DNA from: Pseudomonas protegens CHA0
GTDB lineage: Bacteria > Pseudomonadota > Gammaproteobacteria > Pseudomonadales > Pseudomonadaceae
Direction of reading: 5' to 3'
Length of the DNA stretch: 64,000 bases
Assembly: GCF_000397205.1 (NCBI RefSeq)
Contig: NC_021237.1
Span: 2,977,001 to 3,041,000, forward strand
This document shows positions 1-10,513 of this stretch, in pieces (the first letter of the stretch is position 1; each line of letters begins with the position of its first letter). The notes under the pieces are model-generated. The model saw only the letters and a list, made by a program, of their open reading frames with translations, ran no database searches and was not told the origin of the DNA. The translations under genes and the position numbers were made by a program.

Positions 1-393
1 CGCTGGTTCATCGACAAGGCCAGCGCCTATGCCCGCGACCGGGTGGTGTTCGGCCGGCCCATCGGCCAGAACCAGGGCGTGCAGTTCCCGATTGCCGAGG
101 CCCATATCGAGATCGAGGCCGCCGACCTGATGCGCTGGCGCGCCTGCGAGGAATACGACAGCGGGGGCAACGCCGGGGCCAGCGCCAACATGGCCAAGTA
201 CCTGGCGGCCAAGGCTTCCTGGGAAGCGGCCAACGCCTGCCTGCAGACCCACGGCGGCTTCGGCTTTGCCTGCGAGTACGACGTCGAGCGCAAATTCCGC
301 GAGACCCGGCTGTACCAGGTGGCGCCGATCTCCACCAACCTGATCCTGTCCTACGTCGCCGAGCATTTGCTGGAGCTGCCCCGCAGCTTCTAA
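1..393 (+). CDS. acyl-CoA dehydrogenase, C-terminal part (gene begins before the window)
   Basis: The reading frame is open from base 1 and stops at 391-393, giving the last 130 residues of an acyl-CoA dehydrogenase. The C-terminal helical domain is recognisable: the stretch RDRVVFGRPIGQNQGVQF near the start is the usual substrate/FAD-facing region, and QTHGGFGF near residue 82 matches the conserved Q-x-x-GG-x-G motif of the family. These FAD enzymes oxidise acyl-CoA esters to enoyl-CoA. The stop overlaps the AAGGAG ribosome site of the next gene, so it is co-transcribed with the MmgE/PrpD gene and the CoA transferase. In P. aeruginosa the itaconate cluster has an acyl-CoA dehydrogenase gene in a similar place; its exact substrate there is not something I can state. 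Confidence 0.93.
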   Translation, partial: RWFIDKASAYARDRVVFGRPIGQNQGVQFPIAEAHIEIEAADLMRWRACEEYDSGGNAGASANMAKYLAAKASWEAANACLQTHGGFGFACEYDVERKFRETRLYQVAPISTNLILSYVAEHLLELPRSF

Positions 394-402
394 GGAGCCC
401 CC

Positions 403-1752
403 ATGAGCCATACCCACGATCTGGCCGGGTTCCTCGCCGGCCTGCGCTACGCCGACCTGCCGGAAAGCGTCCTGCTGCGCACCCAAGAGCTGTTCCTCGA
501 CTGGCTGGGCTCGGCCCTGGCGGCCCAGGGCGCGCACCCGATCCCCTTGTTCGAGGCCTATGCCCGGCACATGGGCCCGGCCAGTGGCCCGGCGCGCATC
601 CTGGTCAATGGGGCCGGCAGCTCGGCGTATTTCGCCGCCCTGGTCAACGCCGCCTCCTCGCACCTGGTGGAGCAGGACGACCTGCACAACAGCTCCGTGC
701 TGCACCCGGCCACCGTGGTGTTCCCGGCGGCGCTGGCGGCGGCCCAGGACCTGGGCAAGTCCGGCCGCGAGCTGCTGCTGGCGGCGGTGGCCGGTTATGA
801 GGCAGGGATCCGCATCGGCGAATTCATGGGCCGTTCCCACTACCGGATCTTCCACACCACGGCCACCGTCGGCACCCTGGCCGCTGCGGTGGCGGTGGGC
901 AAGCTGATGGAATTCGACAGCGAGCAGTTCATCAACCTGCTGGGCAGCGCCGGGACCCAGGCCGCCGGGCTCTGGGAGTTTCTGCGCGACGCCGCCGACT
1001 CCAAGCAATTGCACACCGCCAAGGCCGCCGCCGATGGCCTGCTGGCCGCCTACCTGACCCGGGACGGCCTGAGCGGCGCGCGCAATATCCTCGAGGGCGA
1101 GCAGGGCATGGCGGCCGGCATGTCCCGGGATGCCGAACCGGCACTGCTCAGTGCCCGCCTGGGCAGCCGCTGGGCGCTGCTGGAAACCTCGTTCAAGTTC
1201 CACGCCTCGTGCCGCCACACCCATCCCGCCGCCGATGCCTTGCTTGAGGTGATGCAGCGCGAAGGCCTGGAACACGGGCAGATTGCCCGGGTGCTGACCC
1301 GGGTGCACCAGGGCGCCATCGATGTGCTGGGCCGGGTCCAGGTGCCGCAGACCGTGCACCAGGCCAAGTTCTCCATGGGCACCGTGCTCGGCCTGATCGC
1401 CGTGCACGGCAAGGCCGGGTTGCCGGAGTTCCAGCGCCATGGGCTGAACGACCCCCGGGTCGCGGCGTTTCGCGACAAGGTCGGCATGCAGCTGGACCCT
1501 GAAGTCGATGCGGCCTATCCAGCGCGCTGGCTGGGCCGGGTCGAGGTGCAGTGCGTGGACGGCCGCACCCTGCACGGCGCCATCGATGAGCCCAAGGGTG
1601 ACCCGGGCAATGGCCTGTCCCGGGCCGAGCTGGAAGACAAGTTCCAGCGCCTGCTGCAGTTCTCCGGTGCCCGCACCCCGGAGCAGGGCAATGCCTTGAT
1701 CCGCCGGGTCTGGGCCCTGCGGGACGCTGCCGACCTCAACTCACTGCTCTGA
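403..1752 (+). CDS. MmgE/PrpD family protein
   Basis: A 449-residue protein of the MmgE/PrpD family, about the normal length (450-480). Family hallmarks include HLVEQDD at about residues 87-93, HPATVVFPA at 101-109, and the KFSMG stretch near 324 at the start of the second domain. Characterised members are 2-methylcitrate dehydratase (PrpD), cis-aconitate decarboxylase and iminodisuccinate epimerase, so a dehydratase, decarboxylase or isomerase acting on a small polycarboxylic acid is likely. The start at 403 has AAGGAG six bases upstream, overlapping the stop of the acyl-CoA dehydrogenase. Its position between an acyl-CoA dehydrogenase and a class III CoA transferase resembles P. aeruginosa PA0881 beside the itaconate genes. 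The precise reaction is not known from sequence. Confidence 0.9.
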   Translation: MSHTHDLAGFLAGLRYADLPESVLLRTQELFLDWLGSALAAQGAHPIPLFEAYARHMGPASGPARILVNGAGSSAYFAALVNAASSHLVEQDDLHNSSVLHPATVVFPAALAAAQDLGKSGRELLLAAVAGYEAGIRIGEFMGRSHYRIFHTTATVGTLAAAVAVGKLMEFDSEQFINLLGSAGTQAAGLWEFLRDAADSKQLHTAKAAADGLLAAYLTRDGLSGARNILEGEQGMAAGMSRDAEPALLSARLGSRWALLETSFKFHASCRHTHPAADALLEVMQREGLEHGQIARVLTRVHQGAIDVLGRVQVPQTVHQAKFSMGTVLGLIAVHGKAGLPEFQRHGLNDPRVAAFRDKVGMQLDPEVDAAYPARWLGRVEVQCVDGRTLHGAIDEPKGDPGNGLSRAELEDKFQRLLQFSGARTPEQGNALIRRVWALRDAADLNSLL

Positions 1753-1784
1753 ATGCCCGACATCGAACAGGGCGAGGACCGAAC

Positions 1785-2990
1785 ATGACTGACAACACAG
1801 CACAGCCACGGCCCCTGGACGGCATCACCGTGGTCAGCCTGGAACACGCCATTGCCGCGCCGTTCTGCACCCGCCAGCTGGCGGACCTGGGCGCCCGGGT
1901 GATCAAGGTCGAGCGCCCCGGCAGCGGCGATTTCGCCCGGGGCTACGACCAGCGGGTCAAGGGCCTGGCCTCGCACTTCGTGTGGACCAACCGCTCCAAG
2001 GAAAGCCTGAGCCTGGACCTCAAGCAGCCCGAAGCCGAGGGCCTGCTGGACAGCCTGCTGGCCGGGGCCGACGTGCTGGTGCAGAACCTGGCACCGGGGG
2101 CGGCGGCGCGCATGGGGCTGTCGTTCGAGGCGCTGCATGAGCGCTTTCCACGGCTGATCGTCTGCGATATTTCCGGCTACGGCGAAGGCGGCCCCTATGA
2201 GCGGAAAAAGGCCTACGACCTGCTGATCCAGAGCGAAGGCGGCTTTGTATCGGTGACCGGCGGCCCCGAACCGGAGCAGATGGCCAAGGCCGGTTGCTCG
2301 ATCGCCGACATTGCCGCCGGCATGTACGCCTACAGCGGCATTCTTTCGGCCTTGCTGCTGCGTGGGCGCACCGGCCTGGGCAGCCGCATCGACATCAGCA
2401 TGCTGGAAAGCCTGGTGGAGTGGATGGGCTACCCCCTGTACTACGCCTTCGAAGGCGCCGAACCGCCACCCCGGGCCGGTGCGGCCCATTCCACCATCTA
2501 CCCCTACGGGCCGTTTCCCGCGGGTGACGGCGGCACGGTGATGCTCGGCCTGCAGAACGAACGGGAATGGGCGGCCTTCTGCGACAAGGTGCTGGAGCTG
2601 CCCGAACTGGCCACGGACGAGCGCTTTGGCGCCAACTTCAAGCGTTCGGCCAACCGCGAGGCGCTGCGCCAGATCATCGTCGAGCGCTTTGCCCGGCTCA
2701 GCGTCGCCCAGGTGATCGAACGGCTGGAGCAGGCGCAGATCGCCAACGCCCGGGTCAACGACATGCAGGGCGTGTGGCAGCACCCGCAATTGGCGGCCCG
2801 GGACGCCTGGCGCCAGGTGGACAGCCCGGCGGGCCGCCTGCCGGCGCTGTTGCCACCGGCGCGCAACAGCGCCTATGCGCCGCGCATGGACGCAGTCCCG
2901 GCGCTGGGCCAGCACAGCGCAGCGATACTCGCCGAGCTGGGCCTGAGCCCGCAAGGCATCGAGCAACTGCAGGCCCGCGGTGTCATCTGA
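1785..2990 (+). CDS. ict: CaiB/BaiF class III CoA transferase, probable itaconate (succinyl-CoA) CoA transferase
   Basis: A 401-residue class III CoA transferase. The N-terminus carries the family signature PLDGITVVSLEHAIAAPF and ADLGARVIKVERPGSGDFAR. Asp175 in CSIADIAAGM is the expected catalytic aspartate that forms the acyl-anhydride intermediate. It lies 32 bp after the MmgE/PrpD gene and is followed, after a repeat array, by a CitE/HpcH lyase. This order (acyl-CoA dehydrogenase, MmgE/PrpD, class III transferase, citramalyl-CoA lyase) is that of the P. aeruginosa itaconate operon, in which the transferase makes itaconyl-CoA. The symbol rests on this context; other dicarboxylate CoA transferases of the family cannot be excluded. 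Confidence 0.85.
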   Translation: MTDNTAQPRPLDGITVVSLEHAIAAPFCTRQLADLGARVIKVERPGSGDFARGYDQRVKGLASHFVWTNRSKESLSLDLKQPEAEGLLDSLLAGADVLVQNLAPGAAARMGLSFEALHERFPRLIVCDISGYGEGGPYERKKAYDLLIQSEGGFVSVTGGPEPEQMAKAGCSIADIAAGMYAYSGILSALLLRGRTGLGSRIDISMLESLVEWMGYPLYYAFEGAEPPPRAGAAHSTIYPYGPFPAGDGGTVMLGLQNEREWAAFCDKVLELPELATDERFGANFKRSANREALRQIIVERFARLSVAQVIERLEQAQIANARVNDMQGVWQHPQLAARDAWRQVDSPAGRLPALLPPARNSAYAPRMDAVPALGQHSAAILAELGLSPQGIEQLQARGVI

Positions 2991-3003
2991 ACCCCAACCT
3001 CCC

Positions 3004-3290
3004 CGTAGGAGCCGGCTTGCCAGCGAAGAGGCCGCGAGATCGCCTTCGCCGGCAAGCCGGCTCCTACGGAGGGCAGGACACACCAGGCTCTTATCGTAGG
3101 AGCTGGCTTGCCAGCGAAGGGGCCCCTGAGATCGCCTTCGCCGGCAAGCCGGCTCCTGCAGAGGGCAGGACACACCAGGCTCTTATCGTAGGAGCTGGCT
3201 TGCCAGCGAAGGGGCCGCGAGATCGCCTTCGCCGGCAAGCCGGCTCCTACGGAGGGCAGGGCGACACCAGGCTCTTGCCGTAGGGGCCGG
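3004..3290. repeat. Tandem REP array, three copies of a unit of about 91 bp
   Basis: Fills the 347-base gap between the CoA transferase and lyase genes. Each unit has the inverted pair GTAGGAGCYGGCTTGCCAGC and GCCGGCAAGCCGGCTCCTAC (3004-3068, 3095-3160, 3186-3251) and a near-identical linker GGAGGGCAGGRCACACCAGGCTCTT between units. A fourth, degraded arm lies near 3279-3290. These are Pseudomonas REP elements arranged head to tail; the identical linkers show recent duplication of the whole unit. They can fold into stable hairpins in the transcript. Confidence 0.93.
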
Positions 3291-3337
3291 GCAGCAAGCC
3301 TGGCCGCCATTGGTCTTCCAATAACAAGGATCCGAAC

Positions 3338-4150
3338 ATGTCCAACCCCATTGTCCGCTCCGCGCTGTTCGTCCCCGGCAGCCGCCCCGAGCGTTTCGCC
3401 AAGGCCCTGGCCTGTGGCGCCGATGCGGTGATCGTCGATTTCGAGGACGCCGTCGAGGAACCCCTCAAGGTGCAGGCGCGAGAGCACCTGGGGCGCTTCC
3501 TGCTGGCGCAGCCCCAGGTGCGGGCCTGGGTACGAATCAACGCACCCGAGCACCCCCAGCACCTGGCCGACCTGGCGTTCTGCCAGGCCCATGCCGGTGT
3601 GGTGGGCATTCTCCTGCCGAAAGTCGAGAGCGCAGCCCAAGTGGCGCAGGTGGCCGCCAGCGGCCGCCTGGTCTGGCCGATCATCGAAAGTGCCCGGGGC
3701 TTGCTGGCCCTGGGCGAGATCGCCAGCGCCCCCGGGGTCCAGCGCCTGTCGTTCGGCGGCCTGGACCTGGCCCTGGACCTCAACCTCAGCAGCGGCTCGG
3801 CGGCGGCCCAGTTCGCCCTGGACCAGGCGCGGCTGGCGCTGATCCTGCACTCCCGGGCGGCGGGGCTGCAGGCGCCGCTGGACGGGGTGTTTCCCGGCAT
3901 CGCCGACAGCCAGGGCCTGGTCGCCTCGGTCCGCCACGCCTACGCCATGGGCTTTGCCGGTGCGCTGTGCATCCACCCGGCCCAGGTGCCGGTGATCCAC
4001 CAGGCCCTGGCGCCCAGCGCCGAGGAGTTGGCCTGGGCCCAACGGGTGGTGGAAGGCGGGCGCGAGGGTGCCGGGGCCTACCAGGTGGATGGGCAGATGG
4101 TCGATGCCCCGGTGCTGCTGCGGGCCCAGCGCTTGCTGGCGATGGCCTGA
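3338..4150 (+). CDS. ccl: HpcH/HpaI (CitE-like) CoA ester lyase, probable (S)-citramalyl-CoA lyase
   Basis: A 270-residue TIM-barrel lyase of the citrate lyase beta subunit (CitE)/HpcH family. Typical motifs are FVPGSRPERF at 11-20, VDFEDAV at 33-39, RIN at 66-68, PKVES at 94-98, IIESARG at 115-121 and GGLDLALDL at 140-148, which supply the CoA-binding arginines and the Mg-binding acidic residues. Such enzymes cleave malyl-CoA-type esters; in itaconate degradation the product pair is acetyl-CoA and pyruvate from (S)-citramalyl-CoA. The AAGGA ribosome site precedes ATG 3338. It is the third step expected in the pathway; the itaconyl-CoA hydratase (ich) is not in the window and may lie upstream of base 1. 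Confidence 0.85.
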   Translation: MSNPIVRSALFVPGSRPERFAKALACGADAVIVDFEDAVEEPLKVQAREHLGRFLLAQPQVRAWVRINAPEHPQHLADLAFCQAHAGVVGILLPKVESAAQVAQVAASGRLVWPIIESARGLLALGEIASAPGVQRLSFGGLDLALDLNLSSGSAAAQFALDQARLALILHSRAAGLQAPLDGVFPGIADSQGLVASVRHAYAMGFAGALCIHPAQVPVIHQALAPSAEELAWAQRVVEGGREGAGAYQVDGQMVDAPVLLRAQRLLAMA

Positions 4151-4209
4151 CCCTGCGCCCGGGCCGCGGCGCAGGTAGAATGGCGCGGTCTTTTTATCGA
4201 GGTGGCACC

Positions 4210-4251
4210 ATGCACGGCTCAGCCCCATACACCTGCGGTAGCGTCCGATGA
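4210..4251 (+). CDS. Possible 13-residue leader peptide coupled to the HD hydrolase
   Basis: A short frame MHGSAPYTCGSVR starts at ATG 4210, has GAGGTGG seven bases upstream, and ends in ATGA so that its TGA (4249-4251) overlaps the ATG (4248) of the next gene. The strong ribosome site belongs to this frame rather than to the hydrolase, which suggests the hydrolase is translated by coupling. It may instead be only a translation entry site with no functional peptide. Confidence 0.4.
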   Translation: MHGSAPYTCGSVR

Positions 4252-4679
4252 GCAGCCTGGAGCGGGCCATCGCGCTGGCCGCCCAGGCCCATGCCGGGCA
4301 AGTCGACAAGGGCGGTGCGCCCTACATCCTGCATCCCTTGCGCGTGATGCTGCGCCTGACACACCCCGAGGCGCGGATTGTCGCGGTGCTGCACGATGTC
4401 CTGGAAGACTGCCCCATCACCCCGGAGCAGTTGCGGGGCGAGGGCTTCAGCGAAGAGGTGCTGGCGGCGCTGCTGGCGCTGACCAAGGTTGCAGGCGAGG
4501 ACTACCCGGCGTTCATTCGCCGCGCAGGCGCGAACCCCCTGGCGCGGCAAGTGAAGCTGGCGGATCTGGCGGAAAACAGCGACCTGTCGCGCATCCCCGA
4601 ACCGGGTGCCGAAGACCTGCGGCGCCTGAAGAAGTACCGCCAGGCCACGGACTACCTGAACTCACTGGCGCGCGACTGA
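4248..4679 (+). CDS. HD-domain phosphohydrolase (RelA/SpoT hydrolase-domain-like, stand-alone)
   Basis: A 143-residue protein consisting only of an HD-type metal-dependent phosphohydrolase fold. Metal-ligand positions are visible: His15 in AQAHAGQ, His29 in PYILHPLRV, the HD pair at 49-50 in VLHDVLED, and the ED at 53-54. The pattern DKGGAPYILHPLRVM is that of the (p)ppGpp hydrolase domain of SpoT and of small Mesh1-like hydrolases. There is no synthetase, TGS or ACT domain. Mesh1-type enzymes hydrolyse (p)ppGpp or NADPH; which substrate applies here is not shown. The gene overlaps the end of a 13-codon leader frame by ATGA and is followed by a convergent tautomerase gene. Confidence 0.8.
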   Translation: MSSLERAIALAAQAHAGQVDKGGAPYILHPLRVMLRLTHPEARIVAVLHDVLEDCPITPEQLRGEGFSEEVLAALLALTKVAGEDYPAFIRRAGANPLARQVKLADLAENSDLSRIPEPGAEDLRRLKKYRQATDYLNSLARD

Positions 4680-4707
4680 GCTCGTGATACCCGCGCCCAG
4701 CAGCGGC

Positions 4708-4899
4708 TCAGGCCTGGTCGTCGTCGCTGAGCTCGCCGGCAAACCCCCAATCGCTGCCGTCGATTTCCTGGATCACGATGTGGATATGCTCGGGCTTCTT
4801 GCCCAGTACCCGCACCAGGGATTCGGTGAATTCCTTGACCAGTTGGGCCTTCTGCTGGCGCGTGGCGCCCTTGGTGATCTGCAGGTTGATATAGGGCAT
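4708..4899 (-). CDS. 4-oxalocrotonate tautomerase family protein
   Basis: A 63-residue protein, exactly the size of a 4-OT subunit. It begins MPYINLQITKG, so after removal of Met the catalytic Pro1 is N-terminal; the region KKPEHIHIVIQEI carries the conserved beta strand. A longer frame opens at 4926, but only the ATG at 4899 places Pro at position 2, and it has GGAG upstream. Tautomerases of this size isomerise unsaturated 2-keto acids. It is isolated (no meta-cleavage genes nearby), so the natural substrate is not indicated by context. Confidence 0.88.
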   Translation of the reverse strand: MPYINLQITKGATRQQKAQLVKEFTESLVRVLGKKPEHIHIVIQEIDGSDWGFAGELSDDDQA

Positions 4900-4989
4900 G
4901 GATCGACACTCCAGGTGATGGCGCATGGACGGGCGGCAGGGCAGCCTACGACAGCCGCTGCCCTCCTGCCAGCCAGGGGCCTTGGTGCG

Positions 4990-5319
4990 TCAGTTGCTGT
5001 AGCTGGACAGCGCCACTTCGGCGGTGCGTGCCGGTGGCTTGCGCCCACGGGTGCGCCAGTGCTCGATCAGCGCCCGGCCATGGGCCAGGCCGGCCTGCAG
5101 CGCGGCTTCAGTGCTGGCGTAGTCATTGCCGTAGGGCGGGCAGGCGAAGTGCACGGAAAAGCACGGGTGCTGGCCGTGGCCGGTGAGGCGGCCGACGTAG
5201 CTGTAGCTGGAACCGGACTGATGGGGATCAAGGCTGGGAGAGCTCGGTTCACGAATGATCATCACGTAGATGTCGTGGTCGAATTGGGTGTCTTGATACC
5301 AACTGCTTGAAGAATCCAT
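4990..5319 (-). CDS. Hypothetical protein, 109 residues
   Basis: A soluble, probably cytoplasmic protein of 109 residues with no signal peptide or membrane segment. It has a strong ribosome site (AGGAGGTGG) just before ATG 5319, so it is very likely translated. The sequence is rich in Ser, Tyr and His in its first half (DTQFDHDIYVMIIREP) and ends with a basic stretch HWRTRGRKPPAR. I do not recognise the family. It stands between the tautomerase gene (start 4899) and the amidase gene (stop 5383), all on the minus strand, without evident functional link. Confidence 0.7.
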   Translation of the reverse strand: MDSSSSWYQDTQFDHDIYVMIIREPSSPSLDPHQSGSSYSYVGRLTGHGQHPCFSVHFACPPYGNDYASTEAALQAGLAHGRALIEHWRTRGRKPPARTAEVALSSYSN

Positions 5320-5382
5320 GGTCCACCTCCTTGTCCGTGAGCCTTCGCCGTGGCCGGCGTCGGCATTGTGTTCTGTGCGGGT

Positions 5383-6846
5383 CTAGCGGTTTGCGGGTGA
5401 CGCCTGGGGGGCGTCGTGCAGCCCGGCGGGGTGGCGGAACACCCCCTCGGGCAGCCGTTTTTCCAGGGCCCGTGCGGCCCTCAGTACCAGGGCGTCGCGG
5501 CCGAAGCGGGCGACGATCTGCAGGCCGATGGGCAGGCCCGCCTCGCTCAGGGCGCAAGGCAGGCTCAACGCTGGCTGGCGGCTGAAATTGAACGGGAAGG
5601 TGGTGGGCTGCCACATGGCGCTGATCTGTTCCGGCCAGTCCGGCGGCAGCAGGCGTTCCACGGCGAAGGGTTCGACCACCGCGGCAGGGGTCAGCAGCAG
5701 GTCGTACTCACCCAGGAAACCGTGAAGCTTGTGCGCCACCTGATGGCGCTCTTGCACCGCACAGGCGTAGTCCAGGGCATTGAGCTGGCGCGCGCGGACC
5801 TGGGCCTGCTGGAGAAAGTCCCCCACCAGATGGCGGTCCTCGGCGGGTATTTCCTGGGCCACGGCGCAGGCCACTTCCACCGGCCAGGCCCGCAGGTAGT
5901 TCGGCGCCGGGTTGCCGATGTCCGGCGAGGCCAGGACCAGGGTGGCGCCGGCTTCCTGCAACAGCCTGGCAGCGTTCAGGCAGGCTGCGGCGATCTGCGG
6001 GTCGACATGGGCGGCGTAGCCCAGGTCGGCGCTGAAGGCGATGCGCAGGCCGGCGACGCCGTCCTCGATGGAACTGAGGAAATCCCTGGGCCCATGGGGC
6101 CAGGCAAAGGGCTCGCCGGGCTCGTGCACGGCCATGAGCTCCATCAACAGGGCAATGTCGCGCACGTGGCGGGCAATCGGGCCTTCGGCGGCCATGCCGC
6201 CCGGGTCGATGCTCGGGCAGGCGGACACCAGGCCATGGCTGGGCTTGAACCCGACCACGCCGCAAAAGCTCGACGGGGTACGGATCGAACCGGCGGCATC
6301 GTTGCCTGTCGCGGCCGGGGCATAACCGGCTGCGACCCCCGCAGTACTGCCGCCACTGCTGCCACCGGCATGCAGGGCCAGGTTCCACGGGTTGCGGGTG
6401 ATGCCGGTCAACGGGCTGTCGGTCAGGGGCGTGCTGCCCAGTTCCGGCAGGGTGGTCTTGGCGATGAAGATCGCCCCGGCTTCACGCAGGCGTGCCACCA
6501 GGCTGGAGTCCCGGGTCATGGCCGGGCGGTTGGCCAGGGCCCGGGAACCACTGCGGGTCTGCCAGCCCTGTACGTCGTTGTTGTCCTTGACCAGGATCGG
6601 AATGCCATCCAGCCGGCCCATGGGTTGCCCGGCGGCCCAGCGCGCGGTGGACGCCTGGGCAGCGCGCAGCGAGGCCGGGTCCTGGCGTTCGCAGAGGGCG
6701 TTGAGCTGTGGCTCGTGGCGCTCGATCTGCGCCAGCACGGCCTGCAGCACGTCCACCGGGGTGAACTGCAAGGTGGCGAAACCCTGCAGCAGCGCCTCGA
6801 TCGACAGGTGCGGCAGGGCCGCTTGGCTGGAAGTGGGCAACGGCAT
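5383..6846 (-). CDS. Amidase (amidase-signature family)
   Basis: A 487-residue amidase-signature enzyme counted from ATG 6846 (an in-frame TTG 18 bases earlier is less likely; AAAGAG precedes the ATG). The catalytic Ser-cisSer-Lys triad is visible: Lys87 in ILVKDN, the Gly/Ser-rich GGSSGGS at 161-167, and the nucleophile Ser187 in GNDAAGSIRTPS. Family members hydrolyse carboxylic amides, including aryl- and acyl-amides and glutamyl-tRNA; this one is a stand-alone amidase without GatB/GatC. It lies downstream of an orphan polyamine-type binding protein gene and an AraC regulator gene on the same strand, so a role in hydrolysing an amide or acylated amine taken up from outside is a reasonable guess, not proven. 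Confidence 0.9.
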   Translation of the reverse strand: MPLPTSSQAALPHLSIEALLQGFATLQFTPVDVLQAVLAQIERHEPQLNALCERQDPASLRAAQASTARWAAGQPMGRLDGIPILVKDNNDVQGWQTRSGSRALANRPAMTRDSSLVARLREAGAIFIAKTTLPELGSTPLTDSPLTGITRNPWNLALHAGGSSGGSTAGVAAGYAPAATGNDAAGSIRTPSSFCGVVGFKPSHGLVSACPSIDPGGMAAEGPIARHVRDIALLMELMAVHEPGEPFAWPHGPRDFLSSIEDGVAGLRIAFSADLGYAAHVDPQIAAACLNAARLLQEAGATLVLASPDIGNPAPNYLRAWPVEVACAVAQEIPAEDRHLVGDFLQQAQVRARQLNALDYACAVQERHQVAHKLHGFLGEYDLLLTPAAVVEPFAVERLLPPDWPEQISAMWQPTTFPFNFSRQPALSLPCALSEAGLPIGLQIVARFGRDALVLRAARALEKRLPEGVFRHPAGLHDAPQASPANR

Positions 6847-6951
6847 ATTCGGCTCTTTGTTCAAGCACGCCGGGCGCGGGCTGCGCCACGGCGTGGAAAG
6901 GCGGCATGGACGCCGTTGGCGGCGTCCTGGCGGGCCTTCGCAGTGAATGAC

Positions 6952-8073
6952 TCAGCGGCCACTGGTGACCTTGACCCAGGTCCGGGTCCGGGTGCGCTCG
7001 GCCTTGGCCGGCAGCGGGGCCAGGGGGTAGAGGCGGGTCATGGTCTCGGCGCTGGGGAACAGGTCCGGGTTGTCCAGCAGCGACTGCTGGATGAACGGCT
7101 TGGAATCGGTCACGCCGTTGGGGTAGCCGACGTAGTTGCTGATGGAGGCAATGACCTTGGGTTCCATCAGGTAATTGAGGAAGGCGTGGGCGGTGTCCAC
7201 GTGCTTGGCGCCGGCGGGGATGGCCACGGTGTCGATCCACACCAGGGTGCCTTCCTTGGGAATGCGCATTTCGATGTGCACGCCGTTCTTGGCTTCGTTG
7301 GCGCGGTTGGCCGCCTGCAGGAAGCCGCCGGAGTAGCCCACGGCCACACAGATGTTGCCGTTGGCGATATCGCCCATCCACTTGGCGCTATGGAAGTAGC
7401 GCACGTAGGGACGCAGCTTGAGCAGCATGGCCTCGGCCTTGCGGTAGTCCTCGGGGTTCTGGCTGTTGGGGTCCAGGCCCAGGTAGTGCAGGGCCAGGGG
7501 CAGCATTTCGGTGGGCGAGTCGAGGAAGGTCACGCCGCACTGGCTGAGCTTCTTCAGGTTCTCTTCCTTGAACACCAGGTCCCAGCTGTTGACCGGCGCG
7601 TCGCTGCCCAGCAGCTCCTGGACCTTGTCGCGGTTGTAGCCGATCAGGTTGGTGCCCCACATGTAGGGAATCACGTAGCGGTTGCCCGGGTCGCTCTGCT
7701 CCAGCAGCTTCATCACGGCCGGGTCGAGGTTCTTCCAGTTCGGCAACTGCCCGCGGTCCAGGGGCTGGAAGGCGCCGGCGCTGATCTGCTTGCTGACGAA
7801 ACCGCTGGAGGGCACCACCACGTCATAGCCGCTGTTGCCGGTCAGCAGCTTGGCTTCGAGCACTTCGTTGCTTTCGAAGATGTCGTACTTGACCTTGATC
7901 CCGCTCTGGGCCTGGAAATCCTTGATGGTGTTGGGAGCGATGTACTCCGACCAGTTGAAGATGTTCACCGTGCGCTCGGGGGCGGCCTGGGCGGTGACAG
8001 AGGCGGCCAGGGCCAGGGCACCGAGGGTGCAGGCCGTGGCGAGGCGGGAGAGGGCGGTGTGCAACGATTTCAT
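6952..8073 (-). CDS. Periplasmic polyamine-type substrate-binding protein (PotF/SpuD-like)
   Basis: A 373-residue extracellular solute-binding protein. The start at 8073 gives a classical signal peptide (MKSLHTALSRLATACTLG, cleavage after VTAQA). The mature protein begins TVNIFNWSEYIAP, the hallmark of PotF/SpuD/SpuE proteins whose Trp and acidic residues bind polyamines, and YDVVVPSSGF is also typical. No ABC permease or ATPase gene is adjacent, so this is an orphan binding protein that must share a transporter encoded elsewhere or act as a sensor component. It lies between an AraC regulator gene (upstream) and an amidase gene (downstream), all on the minus strand. Binding a polyamine or an acylated polyamine is inferred. 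Confidence 0.9.
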   Translation of the reverse strand: MKSLHTALSRLATACTLGALALAASVTAQAAPERTVNIFNWSEYIAPNTIKDFQAQSGIKVKYDIFESNEVLEAKLLTGNSGYDVVVPSSGFVSKQISAGAFQPLDRGQLPNWKNLDPAVMKLLEQSDPGNRYVIPYMWGTNLIGYNRDKVQELLGSDAPVNSWDLVFKEENLKKLSQCGVTFLDSPTEMLPLALHYLGLDPNSQNPEDYRKAEAMLLKLRPYVRYFHSAKWMGDIANGNICVAVGYSGGFLQAANRANEAKNGVHIEMRIPKEGTLVWIDTVAIPAGAKHVDTAHAFLNYLMEPKVIASISNYVGYPNGVTDSKPFIQQSLLDNPDLFPSAETMTRLYPLAPLPAKAERTRTRTWVKVTSGR

Positions 8074-8134
8074 ATGACAACTCCATGTCCGAAATGAGCG
8101 GAACCATCCGTGGCGGACATTTTTCGTCGGATAG

Positions 8135-10456
<2,322 letters not shown>

Positions 10457-10513
10457 TACGCCCTCCCGGCCGTCCGCGGCGGACGGCCACTGCCCGTTTC
10501 GCGAGGTATCTCT

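Noticed and set aside
3004..3290. Regular repeats that might be a CRISPR array
   Set aside because: Spacers between the repeats are themselves identical and the repeats are inverted REP pairs; no cas genes are present.
5416..8097. Very long plus-strand open frame opposite the amidase and binding protein genes
   Set aside because: High-GC Pseudomonas genes leave antisense frames open. The minus strand encodes two complete proteins with active-site motifs and a signal peptide; the plus frame is Gly/Gln/Ala/Arg-rich with no family.
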